A stretch of DNA of 64,000 bases from Streptomyces cynarae (GTDB lineage: Bacteria; Actinomycetota; Actinomycetes; Streptomycetales; Streptomycetaceae). Under the pieces are notes generated by a model, which saw nothing but the letters and a program-made list of their open reading frames with translations, was not told the DNA's origin and made no database searches. Position 1 is the first letter of the stretch; each line of letters begins with the position of its first letter. The stretch spans positions 620,001-684,000 of the forward strand of contig NZ_CP106793.1 in NCBI RefSeq assembly GCF_025642135.1. Reading direction: 5' to 3'. The position numbers and the translations under genes were made by a program. Shown here piece after piece: positions 21,826-30,946 of this stretch.

Positions 21826-22428
21826 CTACGAAGGGAGGTCAGAGCTGACGCGGCGTGTGTCGAGCGTCAGCAGGAGCTGCGCCGCCTGCTTGGCCTGGCG
21901 AGCCGCTGCGGGTGTGCCTGAGATGGCGGCGGTGGCCATGGCCCCCTCGGCCAGTAGGGCGATCTGGGTGCCGGTATCCGCTGCCGCTCCCGCAGCTGTC
22001 GCCAGCTCTCGCACGTAAGCGTGGAAGGTGTCCTTGTGGTGTCGAGCCACTGCACCGACCCGGGGGGATGTGCCGCCCAGCTCGCCGAAGGAGTTGATGA
22101 AGGCGCACCCGCGGAAGTCGGGCTGGGTGAACCAGTCCTCCAGCCAGTCGAAGACGGCGAGCAGCCGCTCCTGCGGAGTCTCCGCGGCCGTGTCGACGTG
22201 GGCGGCAAGGCTTCGGAGCCAACGGACGTCCCTGCGGGCCAAGTAGGCCTCGACGAGGTCGCCCTTGGAGGGGAACAGCTGGTAGAGGCGCCGTAGCGTG
22301 ACGCCCGAGGCGTCGCGGATCACGTCCATGCCCACGGCTTGGATGCCTCGGGCGTAGAAGAGGTCTTCGGCGGCGTCCAGGATGCGCTCACGTGCCAGAT
22401 CGGTGTCCACGTTTCCTGCCCGTTGCAT
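21826..22428 (-). CDS. TetR-family repressor (AcrR/YcdC-like)
   Basis: This 200-aa protein has ILDAAEDLFYARGIQAVGMD and ASGVTLRRLYQLFPSKGDLVEAYL (HTH), followed by a C domain with GCAFINSFGELG. This is the subgroup in which a Cys near position 110 is common. ATG 22428 starts immediately beside the operator pair; longer upstream extension overlaps the operators and the divergent gene. It is divergent from a DUF1348 gene, which it presumably represses. Confidence 0.92.
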   Translation of the reverse strand: MQRAGNVDTDLARERILDAAEDLFYARGIQAVGMDVIRDASGVTLRRLYQLFPSKGDLVEAYLARRDVRWLRSLAAHVDTAAETPQERLLAVFDWLEDWFTQPDFRGCAFINSFGELGGTSPRVGAVARHHKDTFHAYVRELATAAGAAADTGTQIALLAEGAMATAAISGTPAAARQAKQAAQLLLTLDTRRVSSDLPS

Positions 22429-22480
22429 GAGAACCAGCGTTCTCCTAGTGTAGACGACACCGTGAGAACGATCGTTCTCA
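22429..22480. promoter_or_regulatory. Paired TetR operators GAGAAC-N-GTTCTC
   Basis: TGAGAACGATCGTTCTCA (22463-22480) is a perfect 18-bp palindrome. A second site, GAGAACCAGCGTTCTC (22429-22444), has the same half-sites, with centres 35 bases apart. Both lie in the 82-base gap between divergent genes. Confidence 0.85.
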
Positions 22481-22510
22481 GTGCCGCAGGGCTTCCCAGA
22501 GGAGTGCGTC

Positions 22511-22981
22511 ATGTCCGAGCAGCGCCCGCCGTTCCCGCCGTTCACCCGGGAAACGGCGATCATCAAGGTCCGCCGGGCCGAAGACGGCTGGAACACCCGC
22601 GCCCCCGAGAAGGTCGCTCTCGCCTACACGCCCGACTCGCGCTGGCGCAACCGCGCGGAGTTCGTCACCGGCCGCGACGAGATCGTGGAGTTCCTGACCC
22701 GCAAGTGGAACCGGGAACTGGACTACCGCCTCATCAAGGAGCTCTGGGCGTTCGACGGGAACCGCATCGCGGTGCGGTTCGCCTACGAATACCACGACGA
22801 CTCCGGCCAGTGGTACCGCGCCTACGGCAACGAGAACTGGGAGTTCGACGACAACGGCCTCATGCGCGCGCGGCACGCGAGCATCAACGACATGCCCATC
22901 GCCGAGCAGGAGCGCAAGTACCACTGGCCGCTGGGCCGCCGCCCCGACGACCACCCGGGCCTGTCCGACCTCGGGCTGTAA
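22511..22981 (+). CDS. DUF1348 (NTF2/SnoaL-like) protein
   Basis: This 156-aa protein is typical of DUF1348: [64 protein letters not shown]. The fold is an NTF2-like alpha+beta cone; the activity is not established. ATG 22511 directly follows the operator region of the divergent TetR gene, so it is probably derepressed by that regulator's ligand. Confidence 0.92.
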   Translation: MSEQRPPFPPFTRETAIIKVRRAEDGWNTRAPEKVALAYTPDSRWRNRAEFVTGRDEIVEFLTRKWNRELDYRLIKELWAFDGNRIAVRFAYEYHDDSGQWYRAYGNENWEFDDNGLMRARHASINDMPIAEQERKYHWPLGRRPDDHPGLSDLGL

Positions 22982-23201
22982 AACCCCGCACCGCGATGGT
23001 CGGCAGCCCCCTATGACTACCCACTCCCCCGGCCGGCGCCCTGGGGCGACCAGCCGACACCCAGCGTGACCGCCTCTAGCAGCTCTCTCTCAAGACGCTG
23101 TTCCAGCAGGCCACCGTCTGATCAACTCCTGTGCCCCGCTGAACGGGAGCGTGCGACAAACCACGTCGACGTGGATCAGTGCGGTACCCGATCATGTGTT
23201 C

Positions 23202-23729
23202 ATGCCCCTGAGTGAGACCCTTGCCCGAGTCGACGCGGACCTGGCCGCCGGCCGGGTTCCCGTCGCGCGCCAGCGTTTGCGCGGTCTCGTCTCATCCATC
23301 CCGTACGACCTGACGCTCCGTCGGCGTCTGGCCGAGGTGTACCGGCTCTACGGCGACGCCGCCGAGGCCGGACGTTGGATGTACCTCGAAGAGGACCGCA
23401 ACGCCGACGAGACCGCCGCCTTCGAGGCGCGGTACGGGTCTCCCGGGTGGCGGATGAAGGCCCTCGCCTGGCGCGGCCCCGAGGCGATGGCCGGCACCGC
23501 CTTCGCGGAGGGGCAGCTGGTCGCAGTGCGGACCGCCTGCGCCGAGGAGCTGGGGCACCCCGTCGACTGGGACGACCCCGCCTCCCACCGGGACGGCCTG
23601 GAGGAGGAGTACGAGGCGCCCTCCGAGCCGTGGACGGTCGGCGGTGTACTGGCGGGCGTCGGCTGCATGGTGGGGGCCCTTGCGTTCCTCGCGATCTGGG
23701 TGAATGGAGTCGTTGCCCTCTTCGACTGA
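23202..23729 (+). CDS. DUF6584-like protein with C-terminal membrane anchor
   Basis: This 175-aa protein has an N-terminal helical repeat-like part (TLARVDADLAAGRVPVARQR, RRLAEVYRLYGDAAEAGRWM), typical of the DUF6584 family in Streptomyces, and one C-terminal transmembrane helix (GGVLAGVGCMVGALAFLAIW). Its function is unknown. ATG 23202 fits the family start; upstream codons to 23151 look unconserved. Confidence 0.75.
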   Translation: MPLSETLARVDADLAAGRVPVARQRLRGLVSSIPYDLTLRRRLAEVYRLYGDAAEAGRWMYLEEDRNADETAAFEARYGSPGWRMKALAWRGPEAMAGTAFAEGQLVAVRTACAEELGHPVDWDDPASHRDGLEEEYEAPSEPWTVGGVLAGVGCMVGALAFLAIWVNGVVALFD

Positions 23730-23876
23730 CCCCACGGGACACCTGACACCACGTCGTCGTCGACGGGCAGGGCATCCCGCTCGCGGTGTCGCCGACCGGC
23801 GGACCGCCGCTTGCGTATCCGCTGGGAGCGACGCGACGACACCCACGAAGCATTCCTCGGCCTCGCCACCTGCTCA

Positions 23877-25394
23877 TCACCCACCGTCACGTCCAACGCC
23901 TTTGTCAGGACCTCTAATGTCGGCGGGCACCCACTGACGCACTCCGTCGCCGTTCGCGCCGTACCAGTAGCGGGGCAGGCCCTGGGTGCTACTGGTGCGG
24001 AACGGGCGGCCGTGGTCGTCGATGCGGATCGTGCCGGTGCTGCCCTGGGAGGACCAGTCGAGTTCCAGGTACCAGTTGCAGTCGTAGGCCTTCGTCGTCG
24101 CGGTGACCAGCAGCACCTCCGGGTCCTCGGCGGAGACGCGGTAGGGGAACTGAACTGCGGGGAGGCGCTTTCCGCTGTCGTTGCCGGGGCGTGCGCGGGC
24201 GATCGGGCGGTTGACGTCCAGGTTCACGGAGAAGTCACGAGGCGTCAGGTCTCCGCCGCAGCCCTGGTCCATGGCGTACACATTGCCGGTTACCGGGGTG
24301 CCACGGCTGACCATACGAACCCGGAGGGCCTGCAGGACCACGGCCGTGGACGACTTCCCCTGCACCGAGATCTGCACCATCGTCTGCCCCCCGTGCACCG
24401 CCCCCTGTGTCGCCGCCCACGCCCCGGCGTCCTGCTGCACCGGCGGCGGGGGTACCTGGGTCGGCTTCTTCGCGATGACGTAGTCGTGTCCGCAACCGCC
24501 CTGCCAGATCTGCGAGTCGGCGGTCCAGGCGAGCGGCACACCGGTCGTCACCGGGGCGTCGCTCTTCCTGTTCGACGGTCCGCCCTTCGACTCGGTGCGC
24601 CCCGAAGCCCGAACTCCTGCGGAGGGAGAGGCCGACGAGCGGCTGGGAGAGGGACTGGTCGCAGTGGCCGAGAGGTGGCCTGACGTACCGGCTCCTGCCG
24701 TACGGGACTGACCGGGGGCTCTGGCGGAGTCGTCGTCGGACCGATCTGCCGACAGCGCCGACAGACTGCCCAGCGTCACCAGCAGCGCGGTCGCCACGGC
24801 GGCTCCGACGACGGTGCGGCGACGGCGGTACCAGGGCCGTCCGGTCGAGCGGGCCACATCCCACTGGGCCGTCGGCTCGGGACTGCCCGGTCCATGAGCG
24901 TGGCGAGCGGGTCGCCCGGCGTCGGGTGCGCCCGCGCAGAGTCGCAGCGGTGCACCGCTCGTACCACCGCCATCACCACCGACGCCGTCCGCGCCGGCAC
25001 CCCCGCCCCGCGCCGTCCGGCTGTCCGGACCCGAAGCCCGCTCGCCCCCTGTCGGCTCCAGCGCCCCCTTGGACCCGATCGCCTCCGCTGCCTCCTCGGC
25101 ACTTGCCTGCTCCCCCGCGCCCCGTTCACCCGCCCTCGGCCGCTGTCGTGCCGTCACCGCGAGCAGCCACAGGCGGTGGAGTTCGAGGCGTTCCTCCGAT
25201 GCAGCCCCACAGAAGGCGGCCAGGCGCTCCACCGGGGCGTAGTCCTGCGGGACCGCCTCGCCCGCGCAGTAGCGGTGCAGCGTGGAGGTGTTCATGTTGA
25301 GCCGCCGGGCCAGGGAGCCGTAGCTCCGGTCCGTGCGGTCCTTCAGTCGGCGCAGCAGCGCCGCGAACTGCTCGACGTCGTCCCCGGTCGACAC
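23877..25394 (-). CDS. Membrane-anchored XRE-type HTH protein with extracytoplasmic domain
   Basis: About 505 residues. A cytoplasmic HTH_3/XRE domain lies at the N terminus (DVEQFAALLRRLKDRTDRSY, NMNTSTLHRYCAGEAVPQ), followed by a long Gly/Ala/Ser/Pro linker, one transmembrane helix (VVGAAVATALLVTLGSLSAL, about residue 215), a Ser-rich stalk, and an external domain of about 220 residues with paired cysteines (GGCGHDYV, DQGCGGD, DCNWYLELDW). The layout suggests a receptor linking an outside signal to transcription, a family seen in many Streptomyces. The start is uncertain: GTG 25394 follows GGGGGAA; ATG 25439 would add 15 residues. It is divergent from two genes for secreted proteins. Confidence 0.8.
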   Translation of the reverse strand: MSTGDDVEQFAALLRRLKDRTDRSYGSLARRLNMNTSTLHRYCAGEAVPQDYAPVERLAAFCGAASEERLELHRLWLLAVTARQRPRAGERGAGEQASAEEAAEAIGSKGALEPTGGERASGPDSRTARGGGAGADGVGGDGGGTSGAPLRLCAGAPDAGRPARHAHGPGSPEPTAQWDVARSTGRPWYRRRRTVVGAAVATALLVTLGSLSALSADRSDDDSARAPGQSRTAGAGTSGHLSATATSPSPSRSSASPSAGVRASGRTESKGGPSNRKSDAPVTTGVPLAWTADSQIWQGGCGHDYVIAKKPTQVPPPPVQQDAGAWAATQGAVHGGQTMVQISVQGKSSTAVVLQALRVRMVSRGTPVTGNVYAMDQGCGGDLTPRDFSVNLDVNRPIARARPGNDSGKRLPAVQFPYRVSAEDPEVLLVTATTKAYDCNWYLELDWSSQGSTGTIRIDDHGRPFRTSSTQGLPRYWYGANGDGVRQWVPADIRGPDKGVGRDGG

Positions 25395-25613
25395 CGTTCC
25401 CCCGTCCTCCACCGTGTCCCCGTATCCCAGGCGGTCCATATACCTGCACGTCAGACGGGCTGGGACGGTTCCACCGTCGCCGGACGGGCGTCCGGCATTG
25501 CACCGGGCCGCCGTGACGGCCGATGCTCTTGGTGTCGCACCGACCAGGGCCGGACCGACCAGCCGGCGGCGGACGACAGACGACACCCATGCACTCATCC
25601 ACGGGGGACACCC

Positions 25614-26234
25614 ATGCCCAAGCGCACCGGAGCAGGCGCGCTCCACGCACTCGCCGTCACGGGCTTCGCCCTCGGCGCGACGCTCCCCACACCGGCGAAC
25701 GCGGCAGCCAAGGCGCCCGGCTTCCTCGCGGCGGCCGACCTCCCGCCGCACCCGAGTTCGTCCTGGACGGCCGGCAAGGTCACCGCCGGCGCACCGGAGG
25801 CGGTGGAACAGGACCGCTGCCTGAGCATGGCGCTGGGCGGCGGCTCGGACACCTGGTACCGGGAGTTCCGTACCGACCATGACACGAGCGCCCGCCAGGT
25901 CAGCGTGCAGTCGTCCACGACGGCTGCGGCGAAGGGCCGGTTCTCACGGCTGAACAAGGACATCAAGTCCTGTGCGGTACGCATCGAGAAGGCCGACCCG
26001 GAAGCCGAGGCCACGCTGAAGGACTACGGCACGCTGCCTGCCGAGGAGGGCGCCCACGTCTACGGCCTGCACACGGTGACCCTCTGGGGCGCCTCCGACA
26101 TCCGTCTGCTCTCCGTCGGCCGGGACGGCAGGACCGTCACGGTCGTCGACCGGGGTCAGCTCGGCGGCTTCAGGGACGCGCCGGTTAAGGCCTTCAAGAA
26201 GACGACCGTCACGGCCGTGCACAAGCTCCACTGA
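25614..26234 (+). CDS. Secreted protein, PknH-C/sensor-domain-like
   Basis: This 206-aa protein has a Sec signal peptide (LHALAVTGFALGATLPTPANAAA). The mature part has FLAAADLPPHPSSSWTAGKV, DRCLSMAL and KDIKSCAVRIE, a pattern like the extracellular sensor domain of PknH-type proteins, with two cysteines. Its role is unknown; it probably binds a ligand or partner at the cell surface. ATG 25614 follows ACGGGGGA. It is divergent from the membrane-anchored XRE protein and followed by a terminator hairpin. Confidence 0.75.
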   Translation: MPKRTGAGALHALAVTGFALGATLPTPANAAAKAPGFLAAADLPPHPSSSWTAGKVTAGAPEAVEQDRCLSMALGGGSDTWYREFRTDHDTSARQVSVQSSTTAAAKGRFSRLNKDIKSCAVRIEKADPEAEATLKDYGTLPAEEGAHVYGLHTVTLWGASDIRLLSVGRDGRTVTVVDRGQLGGFRDAPVKAFKKTTVTAVHKLH

Positions 26235-26250
26235 CCGCATGACCGGGGCC

Positions 26251-26277
26251 GCCCTCCGCCACGGGGGTGGGGAGGGC
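26251..26277 (+). terminator. Hairpin after the secreted-protein gene
   Basis: GCCCTCC and GGAGGGC arms enclose a nested CCAC/GTGG stem, 17 bases past the stop at 26234. Confidence 0.6.
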
Positions 26278-26343
26278 TGCCCATCAACCACCGACAGCGC
26301 CATTCGGCGCGATTCATCACGACTCGGAGAACGGGGAACACAC

Positions 26344-26805
26344 ATGAGCAGCAAGTCCCGCACCGTCCTGACTGCCGGCGTCCTCGCCGTCGCCCTCGGC
26401 GTCGGCGCCACCGCCCAGGCCTCCGCCGGCGCCCCGCGCAGCGTCAGCGGCAAACCATCCGACAACATCACCCGCATCGCCGACTTCTACGGCGCCTACA
26501 TCGACGCGGTGATCGACGAAGACAGGGGCAACCTCGGACAGGTCCTGCGCAGCCACTACCTCACGCCCGCCTTCGAGAAGGAGCTGGCGGCCTGGGAGGA
26601 CCGGGAGCACGCCGACGGCGTCCTGCGCGCGCAGAACGTCCCGCTCGCCTGGAAGGTCACCGAGAACGGCACCACCCGCAACTACACGGAGGCCGTCGTC
26701 ACCCTCACCTGGAGCCGCGACACCACCACCAAGCTGGTCGTCGACATGACCCGCGACAGCCACAGGATCTTCCACATCGGCGAGAAGGGCGTGGGACGCA
26801 AGTAG
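26344..26805 (+). CDS. Small secreted protein of unknown function
   Basis: This 153-aa protein has a clear Sec signal peptide (RTVLTAGVLAVALGVGATAQASAG). The mature part (ITRIADFYGAYIDAVIDEDR, HYLTPAFEKELAAWEDREHA, EAVVTLTWS) resembles small extracytoplasmic alpha/beta proteins of actinomycetes, perhaps NTF2-like. ATG 26344 has GGAGAACGGGGA upstream. I do not recognise a defined family. Being downstream of another secreted gene suggests a related function. Confidence 0.8.
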   Translation: MSSKSRTVLTAGVLAVALGVGATAQASAGAPRSVSGKPSDNITRIADFYGAYIDAVIDEDRGNLGQVLRSHYLTPAFEKELAAWEDREHADGVLRAQNVPLAWKVTENGTTRNYTEAVVTLTWSRDTTTKLVVDMTRDSHRIFHIGEKGVGRK

Positions 26806-26814
26806 TCACCCTGG

Positions 26815-27110
26815 TCGCACCCGCAGCGTGCGAATCCGGAACGGTCGCGGCTCGAGGCAAGTCGCTGTCGCGCAGCGGCCGTTCCAGCAGGCCCGTCACC
26901 TCGGCCCGACCCACCGGGAACCGGGGCGTGAGGGCGGCCCGCACCCGGTCGCCCCGGGACTCGTGCAGCCGCACCACCACATCCCCGCTGCGGTCCTCCG
27001 CCGGTTTGTACCGTCTCGACGGTCACGGCCGGGTGATCGACCCGGACCCAGCGGCTCCCCGACCTGCGCCCCGGCTCCCGCAACGACAGCTCCAGGGCAA
27101 GCACCGGTGA
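26815..27110 (-). pseudogene. Alpha-mannosidase (GH38) C-terminal remnant
   Basis: On the minus strand LALELSLREPG and VRVDHPAVTVETV are followed, after a frameshift near 27008, by AEDRSGDVVVRLHESRGDR, then FPVGRAEVTGLLERPL. This is the conserved C-terminal beta domain of GH38 alpha-mannosidases (VETVK.AEDRSGD.VVRLYE). The first 800 or so residues of the enzyme are absent. The rest of 26806-27442 has no coding signal. Confidence 0.7.
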
Positions 27111-27442
27111 GGGGCCGCTGGAAGACGAAGCCCCAGGCGACGATCGCCCGGCACAGCAGCATGTGCCATGTGCCCGGAACTCACCGGAGCCGGCGGCGTC
27201 GGCGTCCAGTGGTCCTGTGGCGGTCGTCGCATCCTGGCGGGCGGCGGCCCCTTGCCAGGTGAGCACGGCCCCCACCGACCGCGGTGTTCCGTCACTGTCC
27301 GCGTTCACCGCGCGATCCGCTGGTGTGGGCGAAGCGACCACCGGTGTTATTGAATGAGGTGTGCGGTCAGGGATCTCGGGGTCCCGTCGCATGGGTTCGA
27401 GTACGGCCCCGGCGCTGCGCCGGGGAATGCTGAGAGAGCCGC

Positions 27443-29605
27443 ATGGACTCCACACCCTCCTCCTCGTCCTCCTCGCCGTTCAGCCTGGTCAGCAGCGCCC
27501 TGGGGCGCTACGTCCCGCGCAGCGGAGCGGCAGCGCCCGCCGGTCCTGCCGACGCGCAGGGCGACCGCACCGGCCGCCAACGCGTACCCGACAACCCGGC
27601 AGCCGATGGTCAGGAACAGATTCTCGGCGTGGTCAACCTGGACAGGGACCTGAGGATCACCTGCTGCAATCTGGACGCCCCTGTATTCGCGGGTCTGGAC
27701 GCCGTGGCCGGGAGTCCCTTCGTCGATCTCCTGCCCCGCGGGGACGTACCGACGGTCACACGGCGGTTGCGGCAGGTCCTGTCGACCGGTGAGGCGCATG
27801 TCGCCCGGATCCAGCGCCTGCGGCGCTCCGACGGGTCGGAGCTGGTGGTCTCGCTGAGCATCCTGCCCGCCGCGGTGCCTCACGAGGGCCTGACCGTCTC
27901 CCTGATCGCCATGGCCAGGAGGCTGCATCTGTTCGCCGCCGAGACCGCGATCGGCACCTCGCTGGACATCTGCGAGACCGCGCAGTCGCTGGCGGAGTCC
28001 CTGCTGGCTTGGGGAGACGTGGCAGCCGTCGACCTCGACTTCGCCGTGTGGACGGGCGAGGGGGTCACCGGGCAGGCGCAGGGGCGCATCCGGCTACGCC
28101 GGGCGGCCCTGGTGCCGGACCGGGCGTGGCCCGACGGCTACGTGACTCCGGGCGACGATCTTCCCAGCGACGCGAGTCGTCTGCTTGCGCAGGCAGTACG
28201 GCGGGACGACGCCCCGCAGGCCATCGTCATGCCCGACCGGGAGGCGGTCGAGCGGGTACTCGGCAGTCCGCGAGTGATGCGTGCCCTGGTGCCCGGCGAC
28301 CGGTCGGCAGGTGTGGCGTGCATTCCGCTGGTCCTGGAGGGCACGCCGCCCGTCGTGCTGGGCGTGGCGGAGGTCTGGCGGCGGTCGGACTGCCCCTTCC
28401 GCGACAGCGAGCTGTTCGACCTGCAGGAACTGGTGGCCAGGACCGCCCATCACGTCGACCTGGCCCGTCAGCACCAGCGCGAGCACACGCAGGTGCTGGC
28501 GTTGCAGCGCCGACTGCTGCCCCGGACCGGCGGCGACACCGTCGAGATCGCCAGCGTCTACCAGCCCGCCACCCCCGACAGTGCAGGCGTCGGCGGCGAC
28601 TGGGTGAACAGCTTTCCGCTGCCGGACGGCCGGACCGCGCTGGTGGTCGGTGACGTCGTCGGGCACGGCCTGGGAGCCGCGGCGACCATGGGCCAGCTGA
28701 GCATGGAGGCCCGCGCGCTGCTGTCCGCGGGGCTGGCACCCGACGAGGTGCTGGAGCGCCTGGACGACACCGTGACGCTGCTGGACGACGCGGAGTCCGG
28801 GCTGACGGCCGGCTACAGCGCCCTGGGGTCGACCTGCTGTATCGCCCTCTACGACCCGGTCAGTCACCGCGTGGCGCTGTCCAGCGCCGGCCACCTCCCC
28901 CCGGTCCTGGTGTCCCCGGACGGGCACGCGGGTCCGCTCGCGGTCCGCCCGCATCCCGGCCTGGGCGCCGAGTTCGCTCTGCGGGAGCCGTTCGACGTGC
29001 ACACCTTCGGCGCACCCCCAGGCTCCCTGCTCGCCCTCTACACCGATGGCTTGGTGGAGGATCCGGGCATGTCGATCGACGAGGGCATCGGCAGGCTGGC
29101 GGAGGTCGTGTCCACGGTGCACCCCTGGGACACCCTGCAGCAGGCCGCACGGCACGTCGTCTCCGCGCTGGCACCCGGGCACCAGCGCGACGACGTGACC
29201 CTGCTGCTCGCGCGCATGATCGGCTACCGCAAGGGGGACACCGCGACCTGGCGGCTGCCCGCCCGCGACGACGCCCCCGCCCGTGCCCGCGCGCAGGTCG
29301 CCGCGCTGCTGCGGAAATGGCGCACCAGGGACGACACCCGGGACAACGTGCTGCTGCTGGTCAGCGAGCTGGTCACGAACGCGGTGCGCTTCGCCACCGG
29401 TCCCATCACGGTACGGCTGATCAGGGCCGGTCGCGGCCTGCTGTGCGAGGTGGGTGACACCGGCAACGGCAGGCCGCGTCTGCGCCGGGGCGGCCTCCTC
29501 GACGACGGCGGTCGTGGCCTGCACATCGTGCACAGGGTCACTACCCGGTGGGGGGTGCGGTGGACGGACACCGGCAAGGTGGTCTGGGCGGAACTCACGA
29601 GGTGA
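27443..29605 (+). CDS. SpoIIE-family phosphatase with PAS, GAF and HATPase domains
   Basis: This 720-aa signalling protein has a low-complexity N terminus, a PAS-like domain (ILGVVNLDRDLRITCCN), a GAF-like sensor about 165-335, a PP2C/SpoIIE phosphatase about 350-580 (VVGDVVGHGLGAAATMG, SSAGHLPPVL, LYTDGLVE) and a C-terminal RsbW-like HATPase (LVSELVTNAVRFA, EVGDTGNGRP). It would dephosphorylate a STAS antagonist and may act as an anti-sigma switch. The usual GGDWFD metal motif reads GGDWVN here: the first Asp is kept, the last is Asn. ATG 27443 follows GAGAG. The gene is monocistronic. Confidence 0.92.
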   Translation: MDSTPSSSSSSPFSLVSSALGRYVPRSGAAAPAGPADAQGDRTGRQRVPDNPAADGQEQILGVVNLDRDLRITCCNLDAPVFAGLDAVAGSPFVDLLPRGDVPTVTRRLRQVLSTGEAHVARIQRLRRSDGSELVVSLSILPAAVPHEGLTVSLIAMARRLHLFAAETAIGTSLDICETAQSLAESLLAWGDVAAVDLDFAVWTGEGVTGQAQGRIRLRRAALVPDRAWPDGYVTPGDDLPSDASRLLAQAVRRDDAPQAIVMPDREAVERVLGSPRVMRALVPGDRSAGVACIPLVLEGTPPVVLGVAEVWRRSDCPFRDSELFDLQELVARTAHHVDLARQHQREHTQVLALQRRLLPRTGGDTVEIASVYQPATPDSAGVGGDWVNSFPLPDGRTALVVGDVVGHGLGAAATMGQLSMEARALLSAGLAPDEVLERLDDTVTLLDDAESGLTAGYSALGSTCCIALYDPVSHRVALSSAGHLPPVLVSPDGHAGPLAVRPHPGLGAEFALREPFDVHTFGAPPGSLLALYTDGLVEDPGMSIDEGIGRLAEVVSTVHPWDTLQQAARHVVSALAPGHQRDDVTLLLARMIGYRKGDTATWRLPARDDAPARARAQVAALLRKWRTRDDTRDNVLLLVSELVTNAVRFATGPITVRLIRAGRGLLCEVGDTGNGRPRLRRGGLLDDGGRGLHIVHRVTTRWGVRWTDTGKVVWAELTR

Positions 29606-29761
29606 CGCGGCTGCGGGCGGAGGCGCGGCCGGCGAAGGGGAGCGCGGTGAGGGTACGGGCGCCGTACGCGTCACCCGGCGCCGCCGACGTACGGGCGGTG
29701 CCCTCGGCGGTACCGGTGACGCGGACGGCCGGTTCGCTGGTACGGGCGGCGCGGGCGCGCA

Positions 29762-30946
29762 CTACAGCCACTCCCCATCCAGGGCGGTGGCGGAGAGGCC
29801 CGGTGCCGCCGCGTACAGGACGGCGCGACTGCCCGGCTTCTGCCCGGCGTCGTGGGCCCGCCGCATGATGTCGAACACGGCGGCGCCTCCACGGTTGCCG
29901 CCGGTGTAGCTGTCCCGGCTGTAGTCCAGCAGCCCCGAGGGCCACGCGTCGGGCATCGTCTGCTCCATGTACTCCAGCACCTTGGTCCCGCCGGGGTGCG
30001 CCAGCAGCACGTCGGGGTGCCAGGCGTCGGGGTGGTCCTGGTAGCGGACGCGCAGCCACTCCCACATCGCGGTGACCGTCTCCTGTACGGCGCGCGGCCC
30101 GCGCCGGTCCATCACGAAGTGGGTTCCGTCCGACCGCGTTTCCAGACGGTGCAGGTCCTGCGTGCCGGGCAGGGTGTGGTGCCAGGCGGCGTCCAGCCGC
30201 AGCATCGACTCGCGCCTCGGGCGGCCCGTGACCACCGCGGCGACTGCCGTGTCCGCAAACAGCAACCGGACGATCAGGGACTCGAGAGTGTCGTCCGCGG
30301 GCTGGTAGGTCGTGCTCAGCGCCTCCGCGATCACGACCAGGACCACACGGTCGGGGTCCGCGGCCACGAGATCCGCCGCCAGCGCCAGGGAGCGGGTCCC
30401 CGCGATACAGGCCCACTGTGTGGCCGGCAGCAGCATCACGTCGTTGCGGAGCGGAAGCCTGTTGGCCAGGGCGATGTCCAGACCCGGGAGCGCCGGGGTG
30501 GTGGAATTACTGGTGATCAGGCAGTCGATGTCTGCCGCGTCCAACCCGGCGATCTGCAGGGCCCCGCGCGCCGCGCGCTCCCCGTAGGACTGCACGGCCT
30601 CCCAGGCCGGCGCGGTGCGCTCCTGGACGGTCTGCGGCGCGGGTATCGCCTCGAGGGCGGCGATCGCGCGGTCCACGTCCTGCTGAGTGAACCCGTCGCG
30701 TGCAAGCGCCTCTCGGGCCGGCCCGATGCCGACAGTCCGCAGGCCCCCGCCGTTGCCGGGCGCGACGGCGGTCTCCAGCGGCAGCATCCACCCGCGGGTC
30801 TCGATGCCCGTACTGGCCGCGATGCCGTCGATCCGCGGCGCCCACGCCGCGTGCGGGTGCCGGCCGCGCACCTCCGCCACGATCTGGCTGGTCTCCACGG
30901 CGTGCTCGCCGTGTATCACGGCAGGAGGACAGACGTAAGCGGTCAT
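29762..30946 (-). CDS. Type III polyketide synthase (chalcone synthase-like)
   Basis: This 394-aa thiolase-fold enzyme matches type III PKSs by its catalytic triad: Cys in QWACIAGTRSLALA, His in LLAHPGGTKVLEYM, and Asn in YTGGNRGGAAVF. The N-terminal part STGIETRGWMLPLE corresponds to NTGI.TR....PLE. It should condense malonyl-CoA onto an acyl or malonyl starter to give a pyrone or phenolic. The C-terminal GFGPG loop is degenerate (AAAPGLSATAL), so chain length or cyclisation cannot be predicted. ATG 30946 has AAGG upstream. It stands alone, with a long AT-richer 5' region. A KASIII-like relative is the alternative. Confidence 0.85.
   Translation of the reverse strand: MTAYVCPPAVIHGEHAVETSQIVAEVRGRHPHAAWAPRIDGIAASTGIETRGWMLPLETAVAPGNGGGLRTVGIGPAREALARDGFTQQDVDRAIAALEAIPAPQTVQERTAPAWEAVQSYGERAARGALQIAGLDAADIDCLITSNSTTPALPGLDIALANRLPLRNDVMLLPATQWACIAGTRSLALAADLVAADPDRVVLVVIAEALSTTYQPADDTLESLIVRLLFADTAVAAVVTGRPRRESMLRLDAAWHHTLPGTQDLHRLETRSDGTHFVMDRRGPRAVQETVTAMWEWLRVRYQDHPDAWHPDVLLAHPGGTKVLEYMEQTMPDAWPSGLLDYSRDSYTGGNRGGAAVFDIMRRAHDAGQKPGSRAVLYAAAPGLSATALDGEWL

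Noticed and set aside
20885..22018. A 377-codon plus-strand frame across the DUF1304 and tetR genes
   Set aside because: It spans two well-supported genes and an intergenic region on the other strand and has the composition of a shadow frame.
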